From JABSOG01 sp041583135 (lineage in GTDB: Bacteria; Pseudomonadota; Gammaproteobacteria; Enterobacterales; Alteromonadaceae), in assembly GCA_041583135.1 (NCBI GenBank), contig JBFHGJ010000040.1:1-48320 (forward strand): DNA of 48,320 nucleotides, read 5' to 3'. The position numbers and the translations under genes were made by a program. The notes below the pieces were generated by a model. It was not told the origin of the DNA. It worked only from the letters and a program-made list of their open reading frames with translations, and ran no database searches. Positions 34,001 to 40,762 of the stretch are shown here, in pieces (within the stretch, counting starts at the first letter, position 1; each line of letters opens with the position of its first letter).

Positions 34001-34924
34001 TTTAACATAAAAGCGATTCAATCCGCCGGTAAAGGTGCCAACAAGCAGATTGCCATCTTGTTCTTCGGCAATGGACCACACTTGGTCTCCACTAATCGAC
34101 TGCGGATCACCTCGAAGATAGCGGTATTGAGTGAACTGTTCGGTTTGGCTATCAAAGCGATTTAAGCCGCCCCCGCGCGTGGCAAAATACAAGGTGCCAT
34201 CAGAATGTTCGAAAATACGATAGACCTTATTGTGACTGAGCGCATGTGGGTTGTCGGGCTCGGCGACAAATCGCGTGAAACTTTCCGAGGCCGGATCAAA
34301 GCGATTTAGCCCGCCATTACGAGTCGCCACCCAAAGCTCACCGTTTGAGGTGTAGGCAATATCGTAGATACCATTGTCACTGAGTGAACGGGGGTCGGTA
34401 TCGATATGAAAATAATGTTTAAACTCACCGGTTTTAGGATTGAGCACATTGAGTCCCGACTCATAAGTGCCGACCCAAATATTGCCCTGCCCGTCCTCAC
34501 TGGTGCCAAAGGTCCAACTTGCCGACAAGCTGCCCGGCTCGTTGGTATCGTAATAAAAATGTTTGAAACTATCGGTGGCAGGATCATAACGGTTAAGGCC
34601 ATTGCGAGTGGTTAACCACAGATAACCTTGGCTGTCTTCAAAAATATTATTGACGTAATTGTCTGACAGGCTACTGAGGTCGTTCTGTTTGCGCCGATAA
34701 ACCACAAAATCATAACCATCAAAGCGATTTAAGCCATCTTGAGTAGCGAACCACATAAACCCTTGACGGTCTTGCCAAATATCGAGAACCGTGGCTTGAG
34801 ACAACCCTGACTTTAAATCAATGGCGCTAAAGCGCAGTTTGCTCGGCGCAGAATCGACACGCCCAGCGGCAACGAATAAAAATGCCAAAGTCAGCCATTT
34901 AATTGTCAAGACCAAACCATTCAA
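30998..34924 (-). CDS. two-propeller sensor histidine kinase (Reg_prop/Y_Y_Y/GAF/HisKA/HATPase)
   Basis: The 1308-residue protein starts with a signal/anchor segment and then has fourteen propeller repeats of the form W-x-A-T-x-x-G-L-N-R-F, which make two seven-bladed propellers in the periplasm. A Y_Y_Y domain (PAGDYTFEVKAANKDGVWT) and a membrane helix (FLWLAMIFAILFVFY) follow. The cytoplasmic part has a GAF domain (about 925-1060), the phospho-acceptor His1078 (GVAHEISTPVESC), and N, G1 and G2 boxes (NTLVTNSLVHG, VDNGQGM, GLGMHMV). Such kinases sense sugars or other ligands outside the cell. It has no receiver and no DNA-binding output. Its response regulator is not in the window. Confidence 0.92.
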   Translation of the reverse strand: MNGLVLTIKWLTLAFLFVAAGRVDSAPSKLRFSAIDLKSGLSQATVLDIWQDRQGFMWFATQDGLNRFDGYDFVVYRRKQNDLSSLSDNYVNNIFEDSQGYLWLTTRNGLNRYDPATDSFKHFYYDTNEPGSLSASWTFGTSEDGQGNIWVGTYESGLNVLNPKTGEFKHYFHIDTDPRSLSDNGIYDIAYTSNGELWVATRNGGLNRFDPASESFTRFVAEPDNPHALSHNKVYRIFEHSDGTLYFATRGGGLNRFDSQTEQFTQYRYLRGDPQSISGDQVWSIAEEQDGNLLVGTFTGGLNRFYVKTGKFERISHNAGYKESLPGNSVISSYKDDSGNFWFGVRDAGIAFLNPDIAVFNHYHKRPGDPSSLSDNSVQSFLQTHSGDILVATRSGGINIFNPNDGKFKLLHQVNNPNHQILAEPINLMAEDSQGNIWVSFKDHGLAKFNPRTQAVVQFSHDPNDPQSISSNSINVIRFDPHGMLWLATRGGLDKFDPNTGKVVKAYLNVPDDPQSIGSDWVSDVLIDSAGRLWAGTQKGLALLDERGDKFQHFRHRMEDPQSLSHNSVLSLFEDKDKRLWVATTSGLNRFNPEQSSFEQLKQAHGLSNDQIYGVLQDGSGFLWLTTNFGLHRYAPATGEIKLYTEQDGLQGNEFNQGAYYKLRDGRMLFGGVNGFNLVDPQAVKDNPYPPKVHLTNLRVFNQLVPVGPFTVGGAEVKLLDKTLAFTDQLSLSYRQSVFSFEFAAVHYSAPTRNQYAYRLVGFDRQWNYTDYKSRRATYTNLPAGDYTFEVKAANKDGVWTTNPTRLALHIQAPWWLTTGAKFLWLAMIFAILFVFYRYKTSQYRLQKARLQQQVSRQVAQVVAQKQALERSYHDIRVISDIGQRINASLDLEKVLWSVYENINQLMDGTVFGIGIYKPEKKVIQVELAVEKGNRYKPYYRSMENKNQFPVWCIEHDEVVFVNDLELDGRKYLERHEYDEYEKNRVYLADGAYAGPPQSLIYVPLRSANGVLGFITVQSFNRHAYQEVHIDILKTLAIYTANAIVNSMEHQQLLDSRKELIETEKMAALGMLVAGVAHEISTPVESCVTTASSLAFETEQVFDAKMAGRLSDKRLDLFFDKLKGGFETVLVNLGKTSELIANFKDVVVNPQVEVSSRFKVRKLLIETIGPLQRELDKKQVKLDLLCDEQFEVYTCASSLSRVINTLVTNSLVHGFANRSRGKISIFVTIDGDDLQLRYVDNGQGMSEAMASHIFEPFYTTKRADGCLGLGMHMVYNLVTQGLHGTVRCDTHEDEGMQIYISIPINNSL

Positions 34925-35394
34925 GCGCTACAACCACCAAGAGCAAAATGGACGAGTGATGTTTTAACCTTAGTTCAAGCCAAGGGATAAAACCATAACG
35001 TAAAAGGGAACTTTTGCGTAAATTTTGCCCTCAGAAAAAACTGCTAACATTCACACAAATGTTATACGGCTTTTGCATAGTAAGTAGCGACATAGTGCTT
35101 CAAAAGCCAGCACCAGAGACTGGTAAGAGTAGTCTTTTTACAATTCCAAACAATAAGTTACATGTTATTTTAAAATAATCTTACTTTTTTTTAACTATTT
35201 TATCCAATTTAGGCTAAACTGGGGAAGCCTTGGTTGACCCAAGTTCCATTTTAGAGCCAAAACAGGGATATCATCTGGCCCATAGCGCTGAGTTGAAGGT
35301 CGGCAATATGAGCAATCAGACAAACGGACGAATAGGCGACTAAAGGCAACAAACTGTCGTAAGACCAATAACAAAAACACAGTTAACAATAACA
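34925..35394. other. 470-base intergenic region between divergent kinase and peptidase genes
   Basis: I see no convincing gene here; a 66-codon reverse frame at 35195-35395 is low-complexity and unsupported. The region is AT-rich near the peptidase and contains dyads: AACATT-CACACA-AATGTT (35046-35063), GGCTTTTG/CAAAAGCC (35068-35075 with 35101-35108), and the palindrome TTATTTTAAAATAA (35165-35178). These are possible operators for the divergent promoters, but no known site is matched. Confidence 0.4.
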
Positions 35395-37323
35395 ATGAAT
35401 CAAGTTAAGGATTTAAAAAATCTCATGAATAAGAATAAAGTATTAAGCAGCCTGCTGCTATGCGCTGCATTTGGCGCCAATGCCTCACAAGCGAACTATG
35501 TTGAACTTGGTGGTGAAAAACAAACCCACTGGATCACCATAGGTCAAGATGCCTTGCCAGAGCTGCAACAAGTTGGCGGTAAAGCGTTTGCACAAAACGC
35601 CCTTGCCGCTCAAAGCAAATCAGGCGTGACCATTGCCGAGATCAACTCAGACCAATTAAACAGCCTTAGCCGATTGATGCATAAAAATCACAATCGCTGT
35701 GGTGGTTACATTGTTCACGAGTCTTTGCAATCAGCGTTAAATGCGCAAGAAGCGCCAGTTGCTTCACTGGTTGGCTTCAACGCCAGCACGCCAAGCCAAG
35801 GCGCAACCGTTAATCGCTTGTTGCCTAACCTCGCCAAAGAGAACATCGTTGACACCATCAACTACCTCTCTACCACTTTCAACAACCGCTACTACACCAC
35901 CACAGGTGGCACCAATTCTTCTAACGGTTTAAAAACCCGTTGGCAGAATATTGTCAGCGGTCTGTCTTTTGCTTCTGTCAGTCAGGTAACGCACTCTGGC
36001 TACGGACAAAAATCAGTAGTAGTTACCTTAACCGGTAGCGAAAAACCAGATGAAATCGTTGTTCTTGGTGGCCACCTTGACTCTACCATCGGTAGCACCA
36101 GCGAGAACTCAACTGCGCCAGGCGCCGACGATGACGCCTCAGGTATCGCCACTTTGACCGAAGTTATGCGCGTATTTGTCAGCGAAGGTGCACAACCTAA
36201 GCGTACCGTTAAGTTTATTGCCTACGCCGCTGAAGAAGTTGGTTTACGTGGCTCTGGCGACATTGCGAGCAGCCATCAAAGCGCTGGCGCCAATGTTATC
36301 GGTGTCATGCAGCTTGATATGACCAACTATGCCGGTTCTGTCAAAGATGTCTACTTCATGCAGGATTACACCAATGCTGCGCAAAACAGCTACATTGCAA
36401 GCTTGATTGACACCTACTTGGCCAGCTCGCCATATAACGTCACTTACGGCTACGATAACTGTGGCTACGGCTGTTCTGACCATGCGTCATGGCACAATGC
36501 CGGCTACCCGGCCTCAATGCCGTTTGAAACCCAAATGAGCCAATACAACCCACGCATCCATACCAGCAACGATACCTTGCAAAACATGGACAGCACCGGT
36601 GCCAAAGCGCTTAAATTTGCGCAAATGGCCTTGGCTTATGTTATCGAGCTTTCAGCCGATACTTCGGCTACGCCACCACCACCTACCGGTAACGTGTTAA
36701 CAAATGGCGTTCCAGCGACTGGGCTTTCGGCTTCTTCTGGCTCAGACGTTAACTACACCATGGACGTTCCAACCGGCGCGACCAACATCAGCTTCACCAT
36801 CTCAGGTGGTACTGGTGATGCCGACATGTACACCAAGTTTGGCTCAGCGCCAACTGACAGCAGCTACGACTGTCGTCCATATAAGAGCGGTAACAACGAG
36901 TCTTGTACTGGCACTCAAACCGGTGGTACTTACTACATTCGCGTCAAAGCCTATAGCACTTTCTCAGGCGTAAGCTTGACCGGTAGCTACACCGAGAGTG
37001 GTTCAGGCGGCGGATTGCCACAGATCAACGAAACGCGCTCTAACGTTTCTGTCGGTTCTGGCAGCTGGGTTCACTATACCCAAGACTTACAAGCCGGTTA
37101 CAGCAACTTCTCTGTCACTATGTCAGGTGGCAGCGGCGATGCTGACTTGTATGTTCGCCACGGTGCACAGTCAACCAGCTCAACATACGATTGCCGTCCA
37201 TACAAAAACGGCAACAGTGAAAGCTGTAGCTTCCCTTCACCAGCAGCTGGCACTTGGTATATTGACCTCAACGGTTACAGTGCTGCCTCTGGTATCACTT
37301 TAAGCTGGCAAACTACTCCGTAG
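35395..37323 (+). CDS. secreted M28 zinc aminopeptidase with two PPC domains
   Basis: The 642-residue exported enzyme has an N-terminal signal peptide (MNKNKVLSSLLLCAAFGANA), a propeptide, and a peptidase M28 domain of the Vibrio/Aeromonas aminopeptidase type. Zinc-binding residues are seen in GGHLDS (His227), GADDDASG, AAEEVGLRGS and the CSDHASWHNAG region. Two C-terminal PPC domains follow, each with YDCRPYK and an N-x-ESC cysteine pair. PPC domains help secretion and are often removed during maturation. The ATG at 35395 has no good site; ATG 35425 begins the signal peptide more cleanly, with AAGGA 15 bases upstream. A terminator follows. Confidence 0.93.
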   Translation: MNQVKDLKNLMNKNKVLSSLLLCAAFGANASQANYVELGGEKQTHWITIGQDALPELQQVGGKAFAQNALAAQSKSGVTIAEINSDQLNSLSRLMHKNHNRCGGYIVHESLQSALNAQEAPVASLVGFNASTPSQGATVNRLLPNLAKENIVDTINYLSTTFNNRYYTTTGGTNSSNGLKTRWQNIVSGLSFASVSQVTHSGYGQKSVVVTLTGSEKPDEIVVLGGHLDSTIGSTSENSTAPGADDDASGIATLTEVMRVFVSEGAQPKRTVKFIAYAAEEVGLRGSGDIASSHQSAGANVIGVMQLDMTNYAGSVKDVYFMQDYTNAAQNSYIASLIDTYLASSPYNVTYGYDNCGYGCSDHASWHNAGYPASMPFETQMSQYNPRIHTSNDTLQNMDSTGAKALKFAQMALAYVIELSADTSATPPPPTGNVLTNGVPATGLSASSGSDVNYTMDVPTGATNISFTISGGTGDADMYTKFGSAPTDSSYDCRPYKSGNNESCTGTQTGGTYYIRVKAYSTFSGVSLTGSYTESGSGGGLPQINETRSNVSVGSGSWVHYTQDLQAGYSNFSVTMSGGSGDADLYVRHGAQSTSSTYDCRPYKNGNSESCSFPSPAAGTWYIDLNGYSAASGITLSWQTTP

Positions 37324-37348
37324 TCAGCTACGCATTCTCCCCAACACC

Positions 37349-37380
37349 AAAGGCTCGCCATCGTGCGGGCCTTTTCTTTT
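37349..37380 (+). terminator. Rho-independent terminator of the M28 peptidase gene
   Basis: AAAGGC-T-CGC / GTGCG-G-GCCTTT stem followed by TCTTTT, 26 bases after the stop. Confidence 0.85.
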
Positions 37381-37453
37381 GCAGCTCAAGTCAGTCTCGC
37401 ATAAATACCGTTAACACATGGCGACACACCGCAAGCAATTGTTTGGCGTTAAT

Positions 37454-37485
37454 TGTTGGGCGTTGCTACGCAACAACCAACCTAT
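37454..37485 (+). repeat. dispersed hairpin repeat, copy C
   Basis: Same element as copies A and D: GTTGGGCGTTGC-TACGCAACAAC then CAACCTAT at the 3' end. The inner GTTGC/GCAAC arms form a hairpin. Lies in a 480-base stretch that otherwise holds only terminators. Confidence 0.8.
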
Positions 37486-37518
37486 CGCCAATCCACATCA
37501 GGTAAGCCCATTAATAAT

Positions 37519-37550
37519 TGTTGGGCGTTGCTGCGCAACAACCAACCTAT
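37519..37550 (+). repeat. dispersed hairpin repeat, copy D
   Basis: Nearly identical to copy C (CTGCGCAAC in place of CTACGCAAC), 65 bases downstream in the same orientation. The spacer (about 33 bases) contains a CACATCA-type word that recurs after copy D. Confidence 0.8.
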
Positions 37551-37579
37551 TGAACCCACATCAAACAAGCAAATTGAAC

Positions 37580-37610
37580 CTATAGGATGGTTGCTCAGAA
37601 CGAGCGCCCA
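37580..37610 (-). repeat. dispersed hairpin repeat, inverted diverged copy E
   Basis: TATAGGATGGTTGCTCAG then CGAGCGCCCA is an inverted, degenerate version of the element (reverse complement of a TGGGCG...CAACC...CCTATA unit). Confidence 0.55.
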
Positions 37611-37641
37611 TCGGTCAAAGGTTATAAATTTCAGGCGAAAA

Positions 37642-37668
37642 AAAACCACAGCCTTTTACTGTGGTTTT
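37642..37668 (-). terminator. terminator for the small minus-strand genes
   Basis: AAAACCACAG / CTGTGGTTTT stem with a 7-base loop; on the minus strand it runs into TTTTTTTT. It lies 139 bases past the stop at 37807 and is convergent with peptidase-side transcription. Confidence 0.82.
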
Positions 37669-37806
37669 CGTCTGAGTGTACTCACACTCTAAAGTTGCTG
37701 GCTTGGCTTATTTGTTCTTGTTGTTAGCCAAAACCAGCAACACTCCCGAGCTGATTTTTATTTTTCTTGTTAAGCGCTCGTGTTCATTTGATAAGGCATT
37801 TCAGCC

Positions 37807-38070
37807 TTATTCTAAGGCGTCAAATTGTTCTTGTGGCATATGGATAGCGGCTCTTAGATTGTTATAACAAAAGCTCAGTGCCCGAATATCATTGCCGATT
37901 TTTATTAGAAACTTTTCCGCATTGGCTTGGGTATAGCAATCGCTTAAATATTGAGTATCTGCCAATGGCTGCTGAAGGGATGCCGACTTAAGAGCCTGTT
38001 CGTGCAATTGCAACTGGTCGAGCATGACATGAAGTTGATCTGACCACTTATCAAAACTATCAAAATCCAT
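37807..38070 (-). CDS. small hypothetical helical protein
   Basis: The 87-residue acidic, helix-forming protein (MDFDSFDKWSDQLHVMLDQL) has three Cys-free helices, then DCYTQANAEKFLIKIGNDIRAL. It has no signal peptide or recognised domain. A strong purine run (GGGGGGAA) stands five bases before the ATG, supporting the start. It follows the cold-shock-domain gene by 33 bases on the same strand, so they are probably co-transcribed. Function unknown. Confidence 0.65.
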   Translation of the reverse strand: MDFDSFDKWSDQLHVMLDQLQLHEQALKSASLQQPLADTQYLSDCYTQANAEKFLIKIGNDIRALSFCYNNLRAAIHMPQEQFDALE

Positions 38071-38103
38071 GAGTTCCCCCCGAAATTTTGTGCGACCCTA
38101 CTG

Positions 38104-38373
38104 TTAGTGGGTCTGATGTGAATAAATAAACGGTTGTTCAATAATGACATCAAGGGCTTCATAACCTTTCGAGCCGTTGACTGCCAACTCAAAGCTCACT
38201 ATCTGACCTTCTAACAGTCGCTTGGTACCGACCTTCTTGCACTTAGGTGCATTGTGATAGTGAACGAAAATATCATCGTCAATTGAATCCGATACAATGA
38301 AGCCAAAACCTTTCGCGACATTGAACCATTTAACTGTGCCTTCAAACCTTTTAACTGCTGCTGGAGCTGTCAT
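38104..38373 (-). CDS. divergent cold-shock-domain protein
   Basis: The 89-residue protein has a cold-shock domain: GTVKWFNVAKGFGFIVSD includes the RNP1 motif KGFGFI and DDIFVHYH carries RNP2. It differs from CspA in the insert NAPKCKKVGTKRLLEGQ and has a C-terminal extension (IIEQPFIYSHQTH). It should bind single-stranded RNA or DNA, perhaps as an RNA chaperone. It lies between two small hypothetical genes in one minus-strand cluster. No cold-box motif was confirmed in its leader. Confidence 0.87.
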   Translation of the reverse strand: MTAPAAVKRFEGTVKWFNVAKGFGFIVSDSIDDDIFVHYHNAPKCKKVGTKRLLEGQIVSFELAVNGSKGYEALDVIIEQPFIYSHQTH

Positions 38374-38449
38374 AATACCGTGTCCTGTTTAACTTGAAAG
38401 AATGCTCAATCAGTGGTTGCGCACTTACTTTCACCCCGTAGTCCTTCGG

Positions 38450-38695
38450 TTAACTCAATTTAACCTCGACTGTCGAGTTCAGCGCTTTGGTCGCCAACTG
38501 GGCCACCATTTGATTAATCCTATCATCACTGCCATCAAACAATTGCGATAACAGCAGACAAACGGCATGGCACGACATCTGAGGGTCAAAATCGGCATCA
38601 ATCAAATGACTCAGCGCTTGAATTTGAACTTCTTGCTGAGCGACATGGGCTTGAGCGTCTTTTGGTAATTTGTTGCCAGGCGTGTTTAACATCAT
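38450..38695 (-). CDS. small hypothetical protein
   Basis: The 81-residue product (MMLNTPGNKLPKDAQAHVAQ...) is mostly helical, with two Cys in MSCHAVCLL and an acidic middle. There is no signal peptide, membrane segment or known domain. It is first in the three-gene minus-strand cluster with the cold-shock-domain protein, 76 bases upstream of it. The ribosome-binding site is weak (ATGAGAAG region). It might be a partner of the cold-shock protein, but nothing in the sequence proves it. Confidence 0.55.
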   Translation of the reverse strand: MMLNTPGNKLPKDAQAHVAQQEVQIQALSHLIDADFDPQMSCHAVCLLLSQLFDGSDDRINQMVAQLATKALNSTVEVKLS

Positions 38696-39357
38696 AACTG
38701 TACACTTCTCATGTTAACCTGCTTGTCTTGCATTAAGGATGAAAGTTTTTCAGGCAGTGGCAGCGTCCATGTGCAACCGCCTGAATCATCGTTGGTTACC
38801 GCTAACGGAGATGGGCCGTCAGTGATAGGGTTAGATTAGCCCCTAAGCACATAATTGATAAACTTTCGAACGGCAACTTTTGCTTACGAGTAAGCGCAAC
38901 TAGGGTTACGGACGGTTACGAAATACTTAACCATTTGTTTTAATTAAAAATACCCCTCAAACCACCTGTTTGCGTTTTAGACAAACCCTGTTCACTTAAA
39001 CATCAAAGATTAAGAAAAACCAAAGATTTTTTACAGTCCTTGGCGCTTGAATTGGGCACTTTAGAACCCAAATAAGGAAACCCTTTGTTATTCGCCCTAC
39101 CCTCGTCGCCAATGACTATTTTGCTTGCTCATTTGCGCCAAAACGACGGCGATTAAGAAGCTTAACCCCTGACATCATCAATCTTTGACAATCCCCTGCC
39201 ATTTTGGCAGTAAATTGATGAATAACCGAGATAACGGTTAAATTTAGCGCAACATAAAGCCACCGGCGCTGTCTACTCCCTACATCTCAGCACGGAACCT
39301 AGTCATGACCACCATTACGGAGTAAATACTGAATTTTTTCAGGAAAAAAATCAGTGA
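38696..39357. other. gene-poor stretch
   Basis: No open frame above about 20 codons with a ribosome site was convincing on either strand. It holds a small palindrome GCTTAC-GA-GTAAGC (38882-38895) and the promoter region of the minus-strand cluster. The word CTTTAGAACCCAAAT near 39059 resembles the GGTTCTTTAGAACC palindrome near 40609. A small RNA could be present; none is recognised. Confidence 0.35.
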
Positions 39358-39425
39358 CCGTATATCCCTATACATTGCCTACGAATGTTCCCGACAACGT
39401 AGTCATACCGTATATCCCTATACAT
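39358..39425. repeat. pair of identical 18-base sites (39358-39375 and 39408-39425)
   Basis: CCGTATATCCCTATACAT occurs twice, 50 bases apart, in the same orientation. Each contains the dyad GTATA-TCCC-TATAC. Between them lies CTACG (39379-39383) paired with CGTAG (39398-39402). The second copy abuts the cysK terminator. The identical spacing-separated dyads look like protein-binding sites. Confidence 0.7.
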
Positions 39426-39451
39426 AAAAAGCGCCGTGATAGGCGCTTTTT
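39426..39451. terminator. bidirectional Rho-independent terminator behind cysK
   Basis: AAAAAGCGCC-GTGATA-GGCGCTTTTT, a perfect 10-bp stem with T-runs on both strands, 27 bases past the cysK stop. Confidence 0.93.
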
Positions 39452-39477
39452 ATGGTTTGAACGGAAGCTTGCGCTGT

Positions 39478-40530
39478 TTACGCAGGCTCGTCTGATGTTT
39501 CTGGTAAGATGGTCGAGTTGAAGATAGCCAGCTCTTCTTCGTTCATATCTACTGCAATGTCCTCAAACAAGGCGGTGCTTAAGTATCGCTCGCCCGTATC
39601 TGGCAACATACACAGAATGTTGCTGCCTTTAGGTGCCTTTTGCGCCAGTTTTAACGCACCGGCAAAAGTCGCCCCGGCGCTGATCCCAACAAAGATACCC
39701 TCTTGTCTGGCCAACTGTTTTGAATAATGCAGTGCCTCGGCATCCTCAACCGACAAGACCTCATCGGCCAACTTGCCCGATACCGCAGACTGTGCCAGTT
39801 TTGAAATAAAATCAGGCGACCATCCTTGCATCACATGCGGCTTAAAGCTTGGGTGAGAAGTCGGCTGGCCATCGTCGCTGGTGGGCTGTAATACGCCACT
39901 GGCGATCATAGGGGCATTTTCAGGCTCACAGATCACCACTTTGGTTTGAGGTGAACGTTCTTTCAATACCCGTGATACCCCCTTAAAGGTGCCGCCGGTG
40001 CCAAAGCCAGAAACCCAGTAATCAAGCTTGTCGTCACTGAAGTCTTCTAAGATCTCCACCGCAGTGGTGGCCGAGTGATAATCGGCATTGGCTTCGTTTT
40101 CAAACTGACGACATAAGAACCAGCCATGTTTGTCGGCCAGTTCAACGGCCTTTTTCAACATACCGGTGCCTTTTTGCGCCGCTGGAGTCAAAACCACCTT
40201 GGCACCTAAAAAGCGCATCATACGACGACGTTCAACACTAAAGTTCTCTGCCATGGTCACCACCAATGGATAACCTTTTTGCGCACACACCATCGCCAAG
40301 CCGATGCCGGTGTTGCCGCTGGTCGCCTCAACAACGGTTTGCCCCGGCTTAAGTGCACCTGTGCGCTCAGCATGCTCAATAACACCTAAGGCCAAACGGT
40401 CTTTGACCGAGCCCATCGGGTTGAAGGCTTCTATTTTGACATAGAGGTTCACCCCCTCTGGTGCCAACTTGTTGATCTTGACCACCGGCGTCTTACCGAC
40501 GGTCTGTAAAATATTGTCATACTTACTCAT
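39478..40530 (-). CDS. cysK: cysteine synthase (O-acetylserine sulfhydrylase)
   Basis: This PLP enzyme makes cysteine from O-acetylserine and sulfide. The 350-residue protein has the PLP lysine Lys43 (NPMGSVKDRL), the substrate loop TSGNTGIG, the phosphate cradle GFGTGGTFKG and the C-terminal SAGATFAG. The start is set at ATG 40530, giving MSKYDNILQTVGKTP; a GTG at 40566 would add 12 residues unlike the family. CysK and CysM share these motifs; CysK is favoured by overall form. It is divergent from the cysJ operon across a 232-base gap holding operator-like palindromes. Confidence 0.93.
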   Translation of the reverse strand: MSKYDNILQTVGKTPVVKINKLAPEGVNLYVKIEAFNPMGSVKDRLALGVIEHAERTGALKPGQTVVEATSGNTGIGLAMVCAQKGYPLVVTMAENFSVERRRMMRFLGAKVVLTPAAQKGTGMLKKAVELADKHGWFLCRQFENEANADYHSATTAVEILEDFSDDKLDYWVSGFGTGGTFKGVSRVLKERSPQTKVVICEPENAPMIASGVLQPTSDDGQPTSHPSFKPHVMQGWSPDFISKLAQSAVSGKLADEVLSVEDAEALHYSKQLARQEGIFVGISAGATFAGALKLAQKAPKGSNILCMLPDTGERYLSTALFEDIAVDMNEEELAIFNSTILPETSDEPA

Positions 40531-40608
40531 AAATTCATTCGCCATTGGATTAAATTCGATAACCACAATGTATGAGAGCAGTGTTCAAGATTCAAGCCTT
40601 CCTTTTTA

Positions 40609-40622
40609 GGTTCTTTAGAACC
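40609..40622. promoter_or_regulatory. perfect 14-base palindrome GGTTCTTTAGAACC
   Basis: GGTTCT-TT-AGAACC lies between the divergent cysK and cysJ genes. It is a candidate operator for either promoter. It does not match a site I can name. Confidence 0.5.
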
Positions 40623-40713
40623 AAATTAACTATATTATATCATTATATATATTTAGCTTTTTATATCCAAAGGTAATATGAAAGAGCTTTTTATTATTTT
40701 TTATTGGACAGAT

Positions 40714-40721
40714 AGACGTCT
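40714..40721. promoter_or_regulatory. single met-box-like octamer upstream of cysJ
   Basis: AGACGTCT equals the consensus MetJ half-operator. MetJ normally needs two adjacent boxes; the neighbouring octamers (GGACAGAT, AATATCCG) match weakly. The same octamer also occurs inside cysI (near 43220), as expected by chance in a window of this size. Confidence 0.3.
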
Positions 40722-40762
40722 AATATCCGGCCATCAGCAATTTACTTTGGGTCTAACAAGCC

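Noticed and set aside
35195..35395. Reverse-strand 66-codon frame between the kinase and peptidase genes
   Set aside because: Low-complexity hydrophobic start, no ribosome site, no family likeness, and it runs into the peptidase start.
37454..37610. CRISPR array at the repeats near 37.5 kb
   Set aside because: Only three copies, one inverted; spacing is irregular, and the unit is a dispersed element also found elsewhere in the window.
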